Shown one piece after another: positions 23,270-31,453 of a stretch of 35,443 bases of DNA (position 1 is its first letter; every line of letters starts with the position of its first letter). Made by a program: the position numbers and the translations under genes. The stretch covers positions 1 through 35,443 of the forward strand of contig JAATGQ010000124.1 of the NCBI GenBank assembly GCA_015654595.1. Direction: 5' to 3'. This stretch comes from Chitinophagales bacterium (GTDB lineage Bacteria; Bacteroidota; Bacteroidia; Chitinophagales; Chitinophagaceae). The notes below the pieces were generated by a model. That model searched no databases, was not told the DNA's origin, and was given only the letters and a program-made list of their open reading frames with translations.

Positions 23270-24529
23270 CTACCTGCCGGATGAAACCACGAATTTCCTC
23301 AACAAGTTCAGTGCGTTCGTTGCGGCCAGCTCGATGTTTCGCTGCCTGTCGAATCGAAACGAATATTTCTGTGTTATCGTATTGTGCTGATCGCCGACAG
23401 CCATCCAAACGGTTCCGACGGGCTTTTCGGGTGTGCCGCCATCGGGTCCCATGATGCCGGAGGTGGCGACGGCAAAATCAGTTTTTAAAAGAGCCAGGGC
23501 TCCTTTTACCATTTCCTTTACTGTTTCTTCGCTGACGGCTCCGTATGCGGCGAGGGTTTCGGGGGAGACATGCAGCACTTCTTCTTTTACTTCATTGGCA
23601 TAGCTGACGACGCTGCCTTTAAAGTAGGCGCTGGAACCGGGAATTGAGGTGATCAGGTGGGCGACATAACCCCCGGTGCAACTCTCGGCGGCAGCCACGG
23701 TCTGGCCGCGTTCTTTGAGCAGCTGCCCGACGGCTTGCTGTATACTCTGATCCTGGTCGGTGACCATCCATTCTTTTACGAGTCCCTTCAGCGTGTCGAA
23801 TTGTTGTTGCAACAGTTGCTCGAGTGCTGCGGGATCCTCGCCATGGATGGTCAGGCGAAGGCGGACCATCCCATAATTTGGCAGGTAGGCCAGCTTGATC
23901 GATGCGGGGAGGGCCTCTTCAAATGTCTTTATATGTTCGGCAAGAAAGGATTCGCCTATACCTGCGGTCAGCAGTGTCCTGTGCGCTATGAACGGCAGCC
24001 GGAAGCGGCTGCGCAGCTGGGGGATGACGTAGTCGGTCATCATGCCTTTCATTTCGTGCGGGACACCGGGCATGGAGACGAAGATGCGGCCATCTTTTTC
24101 AAACCACATGCCGGGAGCGGTGCCTCGTTTGTTGTTTATGACGGTACAGGTGTCGGGGACTTCCGCCTGTTGCAGGTTGCGTTCAATCATTGGTCTTTTG
24201 AGCACCTGCTCGAAGATCCATTTTACGTTGGCGAGGGCTTCTTCGTTGACGACCATTTTACCGCCGAAGTATTCTGCCAGCAGTGGTTTTGTGATGTCGT
24301 CCGCGGTGGGGCCGAGTCCGCCGGTGATGAGTATGACACTGGCTCTTTTCGCTTCTTCGTCGAGAGCCTGGAGAATGTCGTTCCGCGTGTCGCCGACGGC
24401 CACGCGGCGGCCAACCCAAATGCCGTTCTTGTTCAGCTCATGCGCCATCCAGGCGCTGTTCGTGTCGATAACTTGTCCGATCAGTAGTTCGTTTCCTATG
24501 GTGATTATGCTGGCGATCATTTTTTCCAT
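23270..24529 (-). CDS. cinA: CinA family protein (MoCF-like domain plus nicotinamide-nucleotide amidohydrolase domain)
   Basis: The 419-residue length is normal for full CinA. The N-terminal molybdopterin-binding-like (COG1058) domain shows ITIGNELLIGQVIDTNSAWM and VILITGGLGPTADDITKPLL. The C-terminal amidohydrolase (PncC-like) domain from about 260 shows AAAESCTGGYVAHLITSIPG, YFKGSVVSYANEVKEEVL and TSGIMGPDGGTPEKPVGTVW. The enzyme deamidates nicotinamide mononucleotide in the pyridine nucleotide cycle, and the N-terminal domain of relatives acts as ADP-ribose pyrophosphatase. ATG at 24529 is the start. TACCTTTA, a -7-like element, lies 4 bases upstream of it, which would give a leaderless or near-leaderless mRNA. 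Confidence 0.95.
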   Translation of the reverse strand: MEKMIASIITIGNELLIGQVIDTNSAWMAHELNKNGIWVGRRVAVGDTRNDILQALDEEAKRASVILITGGLGPTADDITKPLLAEYFGGKMVVNEEALANVKWIFEQVLKRPMIERNLQQAEVPDTCTVINNKRGTAPGMWFEKDGRIFVSMPGVPHEMKGMMTDYVIPQLRSRFRLPFIAHRTLLTAGIGESFLAEHIKTFEEALPASIKLAYLPNYGMVRLRLTIHGEDPAALEQLLQQQFDTLKGLVKEWMVTDQDQSIQQAVGQLLKERGQTVAAAESCTGGYVAHLITSIPGSSAYFKGSVVSYANEVKEEVLHVSPETLAAYGAVSEETVKEMVKGALALLKTDFAVATSGIMGPDGGTPEKPVGTVWMAVGDQHNTITQKYSFRFDRQRNIELAATNALNLLRKFVVSSGR

Positions 24530-24639
24530 GCTATAAAGGTAGAACTACCTTTTGAATGACAGAAAAGAATACGATCCGGGTATGGATTGAGGGATGAATC
24601 TGCGTCATTTTATGTTGACGGCGCGACCATCTCAGGCAA

Positions 24640-24732
24640 GGCGCGATAAAGCCCCACGTAAGTGGGCTTTATCGCGCCCGAGGCCAGCGGCGCAGGCAGC
24701 CGAGCCGGCGGGGGCTTTGTCGCGCCCGAAGC
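24640..24732. repeat. REP-like palindrome with a second half-copy
   Basis: Positions 24640-24654 (ggcgcgataaagccc) pair perfectly over 15 bases with 24664-24678 (gggctttatcgcgcc), with ccacgtaagt between. A 21-base piece that includes the right arm (24664-24684) recurs at 24712-24732 with two changes. The element is GC-rich and lies between the cinA start and the end of the thioesterase gene (stop at 24743), so on the minus strand it could also act as that gene's terminator, though no T tract follows. Confidence 0.6.
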
Positions 24733-24742
24733 GAAGAGTCGG

Positions 24743-25153
24743 TTATTGAAAAAAAGGTTTCAGTTTTTCCTCCATCATTGCGGGCATGGTTGTTTTTTCC
24801 ATCGTGGCGGACTGCAGGAAATAGAGCAGGACGCTGCCGGTGGTGAGGAGTTTGCCTTTGTCGCTGAATATCTCCTGTAAGAAATTGATGCGGTGGTCAG
24901 CAGGCCAGTGTTGCAGCGTGGTGCGTATGGTCAGCAGGTCGTCGTATCGGGCGGGGCGCAGGAATTTGGCAGTCCATTCGATGACGGGCATGATGACGCC
25001 TGCGTCTTCGACGTCCTTATAGCTGAAGCCGAGCTGGCGTATTGCTTCGACCCTGCCTACTTCGAAGTATTGGGCGTAGTTGCCGTGGTAGACGACATTC
25101 ATCCGATCGGTTTCGGCGTAGCGGACGCGTATGGTGGTTTCGCTTGTATACAT
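24743..25153 (-). CDS. Acyl-CoA thioesterase of the 4-hydroxybenzoyl-CoA thioesterase/YbgC hotdog family
   Basis: This 136-residue hotdog-fold protein has the family signature RVRYAETDRMNVVYHGNYAQ at residues 9-28, with the catalytic Asp16, followed by YFEVGRVEAIRQLGFSYKDV. Later parts are VIEWTAKFLRPARYDDLLTIRT and ATMEKTTMPAMMEEKLKPFF. It hydrolyses acyl-CoA thioesters in the cytoplasm; the natural acyl group is unknown. It starts 26 bases after the DoxX stop codon, so the two minus-strand genes form an operon. Confidence 0.92.
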   Translation of the reverse strand: MYTSETTIRVRYAETDRMNVVYHGNYAQYFEVGRVEAIRQLGFSYKDVEDAGVIMPVIEWTAKFLRPARYDDLLTIRTTLQHWPADHRINFLQEIFSDKGKLLTTGSVLLYFLQSATMEKTTMPAMMEEKLKPFFQ

Positions 25154-25179
25154 GGTTGGGAAAAAGAAATGGGATATGA

Positions 25180-25590
25180 TTATTTGCCCATGGCGCCGTC
25201 GACGCTGATACGGCCAGGACCTACCAGCAGGATGGAGAAGAAGGCTGCCAGATAAAGGAAAGCCATTTCATGACCGGCGAGGGTTTGGCCTTTTAGCGCG
25301 ATAAAGGAAGCGACTGCCATATTGATGACCAATACGAGGGCTGCTACCCGGGTAAAGAGGCCGAGTACGAGCAGCAGCGCACAGAAGACCTCGGCGAAAA
25401 GGCAGAGGACCAGCGCCCAGCGGTGGCCGATATGGAAGGGATCGAAGAACGTGTATTGCTGTGATCCGAAGTGCATCAGTTTGGCGAAGCCGTGGTCTAC
25501 GCAGATCAAAATGCCGAAAGTGAGGCGCAGTAAAAGGGATGCGACATTGAAAGCTGTTTCAGAGTACGTCGTCGATAAGAATTTACTCAT
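25180..25590 (-). CDS. DoxX family membrane protein
   Basis: This 136-residue protein has four predicted membrane helices. DoxX features are LLLRLTFGILICVDHGFAKL in the first helix and LFAEVFCALLLVLGLFTRVAAL, with the conserved Glu, in the second; the remaining helices are around VLVINMAVASFIAL and MAFLYLAAFFSILLVG. Relatives are linked to quinone or thiol redox chemistry, but the exact activity of this group is not established. It is the first gene of the DoxX-thioesterase pair. Confidence 0.9.
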   Translation of the reverse strand: MSKFLSTTYSETAFNVASLLLRLTFGILICVDHGFAKLMHFGSQQYTFFDPFHIGHRWALVLCLFAEVFCALLLVLGLFTRVAALVLVINMAVASFIALKGQTLAGHEMAFLYLAAFFSILLVGPGRISVDGAMGK

Positions 25591-25660
25591 GGTGGACTGG
25601 GATTTGGGCCCTAAGATAGGGCATAGTGTCGAGAAATCAGAGAGCGGCCGAGTGGCCCAA

Positions 25661-25732
25661 GAGAGGGGAGTGACGAGAGTGACCGGAGAGGCTGGAGAGA
25701 GGGGAGTGATGAGAGTGGCCGGAGAGGCGGAG
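25661..25732. repeat. Two tandem copies of a 36-base purine-rich unit
   Basis: Copy 1 (25661-25696) and copy 2 (25697-25732) both begin gagaggggagtga and share about 31 of 36 bases. More degenerate pieces of the same kind (gagac, gggagcggccggagtga) continue to about 25772. The unit is not coding in any convincing frame. Confidence 0.65.
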
Positions 25733-25898
25733 CGATTGAAGCGGCTGGAGAGACGGGAGCGGCCGGAGTGATGGGGGAGGGGGGAGGCAAGGCGAAGGGA
25801 GGAGATTACCGGGTGGGAACAGGACCTCCAAATTAGAGGATGATCAGAGTCCGATCAGAATATCGGCGTCAAAGCCAAAAGAATGTTAAGACTGGCAG

Positions 25899-25907
25899 TT
25901 ATCCACA
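25899..25907 (+). promoter_or_regulatory. Isolated perfect DnaA box
   Basis: TTATCCACA matches the DnaA-box consensus exactly, in an intergenic region flanked by AT-rich DNA. I found no second box nearby, which argues against a replication origin. Confidence 0.3.
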
Positions 25908-26036
25908 GGTGTTTGGAACGATGTTTGGTTAAAGGGAAAATATTTAGAAACTTTAACACGTTAAGAACGATGGCCTTCGGAGGATGAGGGCCGGTTCAAA
26001 TTACAGGGACGAGAATAAAAATCAAATTATTTTCCA

Positions 26037-29000
26037 GTGAAGTATACTGTATTGTTTTTTTTCGTCATTCTTTCCAGTTCTTCATTAATTGCCCAACAGA
26101 CGCGTCTTTACGAAGATCCGCAGGCTGGCTTCCGACAGGGCAAGGAATTTTTCGAGCACGAATATTATAGTCTGGCCTTCCCCATTTTCAGGGACCTGAA
26201 GTATACGCTCCGGGAAACGGATAAGAGTAATAATTCGGTTGAGTACCAGGATGTAAAGTTCTATTACCTGGTTTGTGCGCTGGAGCAGAATGACAAGACG
26301 GCGGTGACGGCTGCCCAGGAATATGTCGAAACGGAGAACAATGCAACGAGGGTCGGCATGTTGAGTTTTCATGTCGGGGAGTATTATTTCCGGCAAAAGG
26401 ATTATGCGACAGCGGTCAAGTTTTATGAGAAGGCAGATATTGATAATCTGAGCAATAAGCAGATTGCGGATATGAAGTTCCATGAAGGGTATGGATACTT
26501 TACGCAGAAGCAGTTCGATAAGGCCTTACCATTATTCAATTCGATCCGGCAGTTGCCGGGCGATCCGAATTACATCGATGCCAATTACTACTATGGCTTT
26601 ATCTGTTTTTATCAAAAGAATTACGGCGAGGCGTTGACGGCCTTTAAGGTTGTGGAAGATAAGCCATCCTATGAGAAAGTTGTTCCCTATTATGTGGCGA
26701 ATATTTATCTGGCGCAGGGTGATAAGGACAAGGCTATCTCTTATGCGGAGGCTCATTTGAAGAAAGGGAACCAGTTCTACGATGCTGAATTGCGGCAGCT
26801 GGTTGGACATGGGTATTACGAAAAGCAGGATTTTGTAAAGGCGCTTCCTTACCTGGAACAATATGTCAACCAGTCGAAGAAGGTGACCCGCGAAGATCTT
26901 TATGAGTTGTCCTATTGTTATTATCAGACCAAGAACTGGAATAAGGCGATCGAGGGCTTTAAACAGATCGGCGGCAAACAGGATTCGATGGCGCAGAATT
27001 CCATGTATTTGTTGGGCGATGCGTATCTGAAGACGGGGCAGAAGTCGAATGCGCGAAACGCCTTTTTGTTCTGCGCGATGAACAGCAGCAATGCCAAGCA
27101 AAAGGAGATTGCCCGATTTAATTATGCCAAGCTGAGCTATGAGCTCGGCTTCCAGGATATTGCGCTGACGGAACTGCAGGGATTTTTACAGCAGTACCCC
27201 AACTCCGAGTATGAGCAGGAAGCAAAAGAGCTGTTGATCAATGTGCTTGCAGGAACGAACAACTACCGCGATGCGCTGTCGCTGCTGGACAGTCTTCAGC
27301 ATCCTTCCGATAATGCCCGTAAGCTGATCCCCCGGATCCTGTATGGCCGGGCAACGGAGTTTATCAATGACGGAATGTTATTGAATGCGAATGACCTTCT
27401 GGATAAGGCTTTGAAGGATCCGAATAATGCGAGCGTGCTGCCTTATGTGCAGTTCTGGAAGGCGGAGATCTCTTACCGGCTGTTGAAGATCGACGACGCC
27501 ATTTATTTTTACCTGGAATATCTGAAGAGCAGCGTAGTCAACGGTGAGGTCAATCCGACGAATGCCCGTTATAATCTGGGATATTGTTTCTTAAAGAAGG
27601 AGAATTACCGGCAGGCGCTGGGCTTTTTTGAACAGGTCGGTCGTAATCCGCGGATCAATTCGAGCCCGGTTGAGCAGGATGCTTATATCCGTGCTGCGGA
27701 CTGTTATTATATGAACAGGGATTATAAGACTTCGTTGGCGATGTATAATAAGGTATTGGATTTCTCGTGGCCGGCGAGCGACTATGCTACTTTCCAGAAG
27801 GCAATGATCGCCGGTGTCAGCAATGGCAAGGAAAAGATCAATCTGCTGAATTCTATCAGCCGTCGTTATCCGGGCAGCAATTTGTCGTCGGATGTCAATA
27901 TGGAGGTGGCGGGTACTTACCTGGCAGGTGAGCAATACCGCGAGGCGCTGCCTTATCTGAAGAATGTGCTTAATTCTCCGGATGCGGATGCGATGAAGCC
28001 CAAGGCTTACCTGGAATCGGGTATCGCCTGGTATAACCTGAATAATAATGAAGAGGCTTTAAAGCAATACGATTCGCTGTTGCGTCAGTATCCTAATTCT
28101 CCCGAGGCGCAGGACGGGCTGGACAATGCCAAGACGATCTATGTGGAGCAGGGCAAGAGCAGCGATTATGTCAATTTTGCAAAGAGAATGGGTGTTGCAG
28201 TAAGTGCAAGCCAGGAAGATCAGCTGGCGTATGAGGAAGCGGAGGTGCAGTTCAACAATGGCAATTTTGCCGGGGCTGTTCAGCGGTTTGAGGCCTATCT
28301 TGCCAAGTTCCCCGATGGCAAGTATGCGCTGGAGGCCAACTATTATAAGAGCGAGGTCTATTTTTCTCAGAAGGACTGGGCTAAGGCGGTGGTTGGTTAT
28401 GCTGCGGTTGGGGACAAGGCGCCGAATAAGTTTGCCGAGAAGTCTTTGCTGCAGGCGGCGAGATTGTATTTCTTCAACCTTAAGGATTATGCGAATGCGG
28501 AAAAATATTTCAGCAAGCTGAAGGATTTTGCCAGTTCCCAGGAGAACAAGATGGAGGCGATGCGCGGGCTGCTGCGTAGTCAGTACCAGCTGCAGAAATG
28601 GCCGGATGCGGTAACCAATGCGAAGGACCTGCTTGCGCAGAAGGGCTTGATCGTTGATGACAGGGTGCTGGCGAATATGGCGATTGCAAAATCTTATCAG
28701 TCGGCGGGTCAGTGTGATGCAGCATTACCTTATTTCAGGACGGCGGCGCCTTTGTCGAAATCGGCCTATGCGGCCGAGGCCCGGTACCAGATCGCAGACT
28801 GTCTGTTCCATGAGAACCAGTTGAAGGAAGCGGAGAAAGCGGCTTTTGAGGTGATCAACAAGTCCGGTTCTTATGAGGAGTGGGTGACGAGGTCTTATCT
28901 GTTGTTGGGAGATATTTATTTTGCCGGGAAGGATTATTTCAATGCAAAGGCAACGTATCAAAGTATTATCGATAATGCCAAGATAGATGAACTCCGGTTA

Positions 29001-29075
29001 CAGGCGCAGCAGAAGCTGGCGCAGGTAAAAGCGGAAGAAGGGAAGGACAGTAAAGTGGAGGGCAACAATCAATAA
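26037..29075 (+). CDS. Large periplasmic tetratricopeptide-repeat protein
   Basis: GTG at 26037 starts a 1012-residue protein with signal peptide (FFFVILSSSSLIA|QQ). The mature protein is almost wholly TPR-like helices: YFRQKDYATAVKFYEKADID, GYFTQKQFDKALPLFNSIRQLPGDPNY, YELSYCYYQTKNWNKAIEGF, YNLGYCFLKKENYRQALGFF and QIADCLFHENQLKEAEKAAF are typical repeats; some 18-22 units can be traced. It ends with a basic/acidic tail. Such proteins act as scaffolds in envelope complexes. It is 25 bases before a TonB-receptor-like barrel gene, a pairing I recognise as common in Bacteroidota, so a joint outer-membrane task is likely. No catalytic motif is present. Confidence 0.88.
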   Translation: MKYTVLFFFVILSSSSLIAQQTRLYEDPQAGFRQGKEFFEHEYYSLAFPIFRDLKYTLRETDKSNNSVEYQDVKFYYLVCALEQNDKTAVTAAQEYVETENNATRVGMLSFHVGEYYFRQKDYATAVKFYEKADIDNLSNKQIADMKFHEGYGYFTQKQFDKALPLFNSIRQLPGDPNYIDANYYYGFICFYQKNYGEALTAFKVVEDKPSYEKVVPYYVANIYLAQGDKDKAISYAEAHLKKGNQFYDAELRQLVGHGYYEKQDFVKALPYLEQYVNQSKKVTREDLYELSYCYYQTKNWNKAIEGFKQIGGKQDSMAQNSMYLLGDAYLKTGQKSNARNAFLFCAMNSSNAKQKEIARFNYAKLSYELGFQDIALTELQGFLQQYPNSEYEQEAKELLINVLAGTNNYRDALSLLDSLQHPSDNARKLIPRILYGRATEFINDGMLLNANDLLDKALKDPNNASVLPYVQFWKAEISYRLLKIDDAIYFYLEYLKSSVVNGEVNPTNARYNLGYCFLKKENYRQALGFFEQVGRNPRINSSPVEQDAYIRAADCYYMNRDYKTSLAMYNKVLDFSWPASDYATFQKAMIAGVSNGKEKINLLNSISRRYPGSNLSSDVNMEVAGTYLAGEQYREALPYLKNVLNSPDADAMKPKAYLESGIAWYNLNNNEEALKQYDSLLRQYPNSPEAQDGLDNAKTIYVEQGKSSDYVNFAKRMGVAVSASQEDQLAYEEAEVQFNNGNFAGAVQRFEAYLAKFPDGKYALEANYYKSEVYFSQKDWAKAVVGYAAVGDKAPNKFAEKSLLQAARLYFFNLKDYANAEKYFSKLKDFASSQENKMEAMRGLLRSQYQLQKWPDAVTNAKDLLAQKGLIVDDRVLANMAIAKSYQSAGQCDAALPYFRTAAPLSKSAYAAEARYQIADCLFHENQLKEAEKAAFEVINKSGSYEEWVTRSYLLLGDIYFAGKDYFNAKATYQSIIDNAKIDELRLQAQQKLAQVKAEEGKDSKVEGNNQ

Positions 29076-29100
29076 ATCTTTTCATCCGGAAATTCGATCC

Positions 29101-30762
29101 ATGTATAAAAAGTCATTTTTTCTATTGGCGGCCGGCGTGTTGTTTATCGGTGCTTCGCTCAGGGCGCAGGACACGACAAAGCGCAGGACTATCGAAATCA
29201 CCTCGGCTTTCAAACCTGTTTTAAGGGAAGCGGTAAAGATCAATTTCAATGCGGCTCCGCCGGCGGTGGATACGTCGCGGCCGCGGCTTAATTATAATAT
29301 TCCTGCCCAGTATCTGTTCCTGAGCTATCAGCCCAGCGAGATGAAGCCGGTGGCTTTACAGCGGGATTCGCTGGCGCCCTGGGAGAATACGCAGTGGATC
29401 AAGGTCGGGGTTGGGAATGTCTATATTCCTTATATAAAGACGGGGTTCAGCTTTGGCGACGGGAAGAAGACCTTTCTGAATCTGTTTGCCAATGAGATGA
29501 ATACAAAGGGGAATCAGTCCTATCAGAAGAGCAGCCTGACGGATGTAAAGCTGACGGGGGTCTTTAAGACGGATAACAACCTGGAGTGGGACGGCGGTGT
29601 CGGATTTAAGAATGATCAGTATTATTTATACGGCTATCGTCCGGATACGTTGAAGTATGCAGCTTCGGACCTGCGCAGGACTTTTCAGACTTTTGACGCA
29701 AAGATTGGATTAAGGAATAACGAAGCGACGGAGTTTGGGCTGTTGTATCACCCTAATCTGAAGTTTTCTGTTTTTTCGGACAATATGTCGCCGAGCGGCA
29801 AGGAGATCAATACGGTGTTGAACCTGCCGTTGGAGAAGACGATCACGGATCAGTTCGCCTTTGATCTTGGTTTTACGGGCGACCTGACGCATTATGAGCC
29901 GACGCCGCGTATTGGGGGACCGAACCGGGGATCGCAGAACAATAATATATACATGGTGAACCCGGCTTTTTTGGTGAAAAATTCGAACTTGTATCTGCAG
30001 GCTTCGGTTGTACCGTCCTGGGACAATGGGAATTTTCATCTGCTGCCGAATTTCCTGGCTGATATCTCTACGGATGACAAGCGGTTTACGATCCAGTTGG
30101 GTTGGATAGGCTATTATGACAAGGGTTCTTATCAGCGTTACGAGTCGATCAACTCCTGGCTGGCCCAGCCGGATTCGTTACAGAATACGCGGATGCAGGA
30201 ATGGTATGGCGGTTTCAAGGGGACGATCAGCAGTCATTTCACCTACGCTGCCAAGATCGGGTTCAAGAATTATAAGAATATGGTCTTGTTTGCCAATGAC
30301 TCGGTCAATGGGGCCAAGCAGTTCGATGAATTCTATGCCCGGTCGATGAAGGCTTTGCAGCTTCATGGTGAGTTGAGTTACCTGCAGGGTGAGGATTTTG
30401 AGGTGACGGCAGCGTTGAATATCGAGCAGTATAAGAATATTGAAGGGCAGGCAAAGGCCTGGGGTTTGTTGCCGGTTGAGCTGAATACGCATCTGAAGTG
30501 GCAGGCTTTTAAGGATTTCTGGGCGAAGCTGGACTTTTACACTTTCTCGGGCGCGCAGTACCGGAGTTCCGATGGGGTGGCTTTTAAGGGAAACAACGGG
30601 GCGGATATGAATGCGGGTGTCGAGTTCCGGATCCTGCGTCAGTTGAACCTTTGGTTCCAGATGAATAATATCTTTAATGACAAGTACGAGCGTTGGCATC
30701 AGTACCAGGTATATGGCTTTAATGTACTGGGCGGGGTCATTTTTACGTTTGGGGGCAGGTAG
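29101..30762 (+). CDS. TonB-receptor-like outer membrane beta-barrel protein without a plug domain
   Basis: The 553-residue protein has a signal peptide (MYKKSFFLLAAGVLFIGASLRA|Q), then a short N-terminal stretch, RRTIEITSAFKPVLREAVKI, followed by barrel strands to the end. The end, LNLWFQMNNIFNDKYERWHQ then VLGGVIFTFGGR, matches the C-termini of TonB-dependent receptors. No plug or carboxypeptidase-like domain can be seen, and the length is about half that of SusC. The upstream gene (25 bases away) is the large TPR protein. It may form a pore, or serve as an assembly partner for that protein; the role is unknown. Confidence 0.85.
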   Translation: MYKKSFFLLAAGVLFIGASLRAQDTTKRRTIEITSAFKPVLREAVKINFNAAPPAVDTSRPRLNYNIPAQYLFLSYQPSEMKPVALQRDSLAPWENTQWIKVGVGNVYIPYIKTGFSFGDGKKTFLNLFANEMNTKGNQSYQKSSLTDVKLTGVFKTDNNLEWDGGVGFKNDQYYLYGYRPDTLKYAASDLRRTFQTFDAKIGLRNNEATEFGLLYHPNLKFSVFSDNMSPSGKEINTVLNLPLEKTITDQFAFDLGFTGDLTHYEPTPRIGGPNRGSQNNNIYMVNPAFLVKNSNLYLQASVVPSWDNGNFHLLPNFLADISTDDKRFTIQLGWIGYYDKGSYQRYESINSWLAQPDSLQNTRMQEWYGGFKGTISSHFTYAAKIGFKNYKNMVLFANDSVNGAKQFDEFYARSMKALQLHGELSYLQGEDFEVTAALNIEQYKNIEGQAKAWGLLPVELNTHLKWQAFKDFWAKLDFYTFSGAQYRSSDGVAFKGNNGADMNAGVEFRILRQLNLWFQMNNIFNDKYERWHQYQVYGFNVLGGVIFTFGGR

Positions 30763-30767
30763 CAGAC

Positions 30768-30798
30768 TTTGCGGTCTTGGCGAAATATAATAGATTCG
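30768..30798 (+). promoter_or_regulatory. Candidate promoter of the HU/CCDC81-like gene
   Basis: TTTG at 30768-30771, a spacer of exactly 19 bases, and TAGATTCG at 30791-30798 fit the Bacteroidota sigma consensus TTTG-N19-TAnnTTTG with one mismatch. The -7 element ends 27 bases before the ATG at 30826. This would let the HU/CCDC81 and methyltransferase genes be transcribed apart from the TPR/barrel pair. Confidence 0.5.
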
Positions 30799-30825
30799 CA
30801 GCCTTAAGCTAAATGTTTATAAGCC

Positions 30826-31425
30826 ATGTTCCAGGTTTTGAACGCCTATTTGTTTCAACATAGAAGTATCAGTATCCCGGGTTTGGGCACTATTTACCTG
30901 GATGTTCTTCCTGCAAATGTGGATGTGGCGGAGCGTACCATGCTGCCGCCGGTATACCAATTCAGATTTGACAAGTATTTTGATCAGCCGGATAAGGAGT
31001 TTTTTTCTTATTTGGCGAATCAGCGGAATATGCTGGATTTCGAAGCCATTAAATGGTATAACGAGTTCAGTTTCAATCTCCGGAACCAGATCCGTGCGGA
31101 AGAGGCGGTGAACTGGGAAGGAGTTGGTGTCCTGAAAAAGGATGGTTCGGGGAATATTTTGTTTGAATCGGCCTCGGCTCCGGCTTTTGCGATGAGTCCG
31201 GTTCCTGCAATGCGGGTGGTGCACCAGGATGCGCAGCATACGCTGGTGGTTGGCGATCGGGAGCGAACCAGCGGGGAAATGAACGAGCTGCTGCAGGAAG
31301 ATACCGGACGCCGGAAGGTAGCCTGGTGGGTCATTGCGATTATTTTAGCTGTTATTGGGCTCGCCTTTGCAGGCTGGCATTTTTATACTCATGGCTGGTC
31401 TACCGGCAATCTTTTAAAATTCTAA
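30826..31425 (+). CDS. Membrane-anchored CCDC81-like HU-domain protein without SPOR domain
   Basis: In this 199-residue protein residues 1-50 (MFQVLNAYLFQHRSISIPGL, then GTIYLDVLPANVD) and about 55-125 (FDKYFDQPDKEFFSYLANQR, then FNLRNQIRAEEAVNWEGVGV and LKKDGSGNILFE) look like the prokaryotic CCDC81-type HU domain 1 and a second similar module. These domains usually precede a transmembrane helix and a periplasmic SPOR (peptidoglycan-binding) domain in Bacteroidota. Here the helix is present near 165-187 (VAWWVIAIILAVIGLAFAGW) but only about 12 residues follow, so the SPOR domain is missing. It may link the cytoplasmic side to the envelope at the membrane; this is inference. Confidence 0.75.
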   Translation: MFQVLNAYLFQHRSISIPGLGTIYLDVLPANVDVAERTMLPPVYQFRFDKYFDQPDKEFFSYLANQRNMLDFEAIKWYNEFSFNLRNQIRAEEAVNWEGVGVLKKDGSGNILFESASAPAFAMSPVPAMRVVHQDAQHTLVVGDRERTSGEMNELLQEDTGRRKVAWWVIAIILAVIGLAFAGWHFYTHGWSTGNLLKF

Positions 31426-31453
31426 TTCCGGTAATACCGCAATTTTTTCGATT

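Larger units (their letters stand above)
25591..26036. other. Intergenic region of about 450 bases: purine-rich repeats, then AT-rich leader of the TPR gene
   Basis: No gene is credible here; the frames over it are low-complexity shadows. The left half (about 25640-25800) is G and A rich and contains two copies of a 36-base unit. The right half carries a perfect DnaA-box match (25899-25907), then an AT-rich stretch (25915-25965) and the leader of the TPR gene. Two TTTG words occur near 25910-25930, but no TAnnTTTG lies at the proper spacing. Confidence 0.6.

Noticed and set aside
23657..24487. Plus-strand frame of 276 codons
   Set aside because: It is antisense to cinA, whose conserved motifs establish the minus strand as coding.
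25637..25831. Minus-strand Pro/Leu/Ser/His-rich frame in the DoxX-TPR spacer
   Set aside because: It is a direct translation of the 36-base repeats and has no signal peptide or homologous pattern.
25899..25965. Possible replication origin
   Set aside because: Only one DnaA box and one AT-rich stretch are present; dnaA, dnaN, gidA or parAB neighbours and further boxes are lacking.
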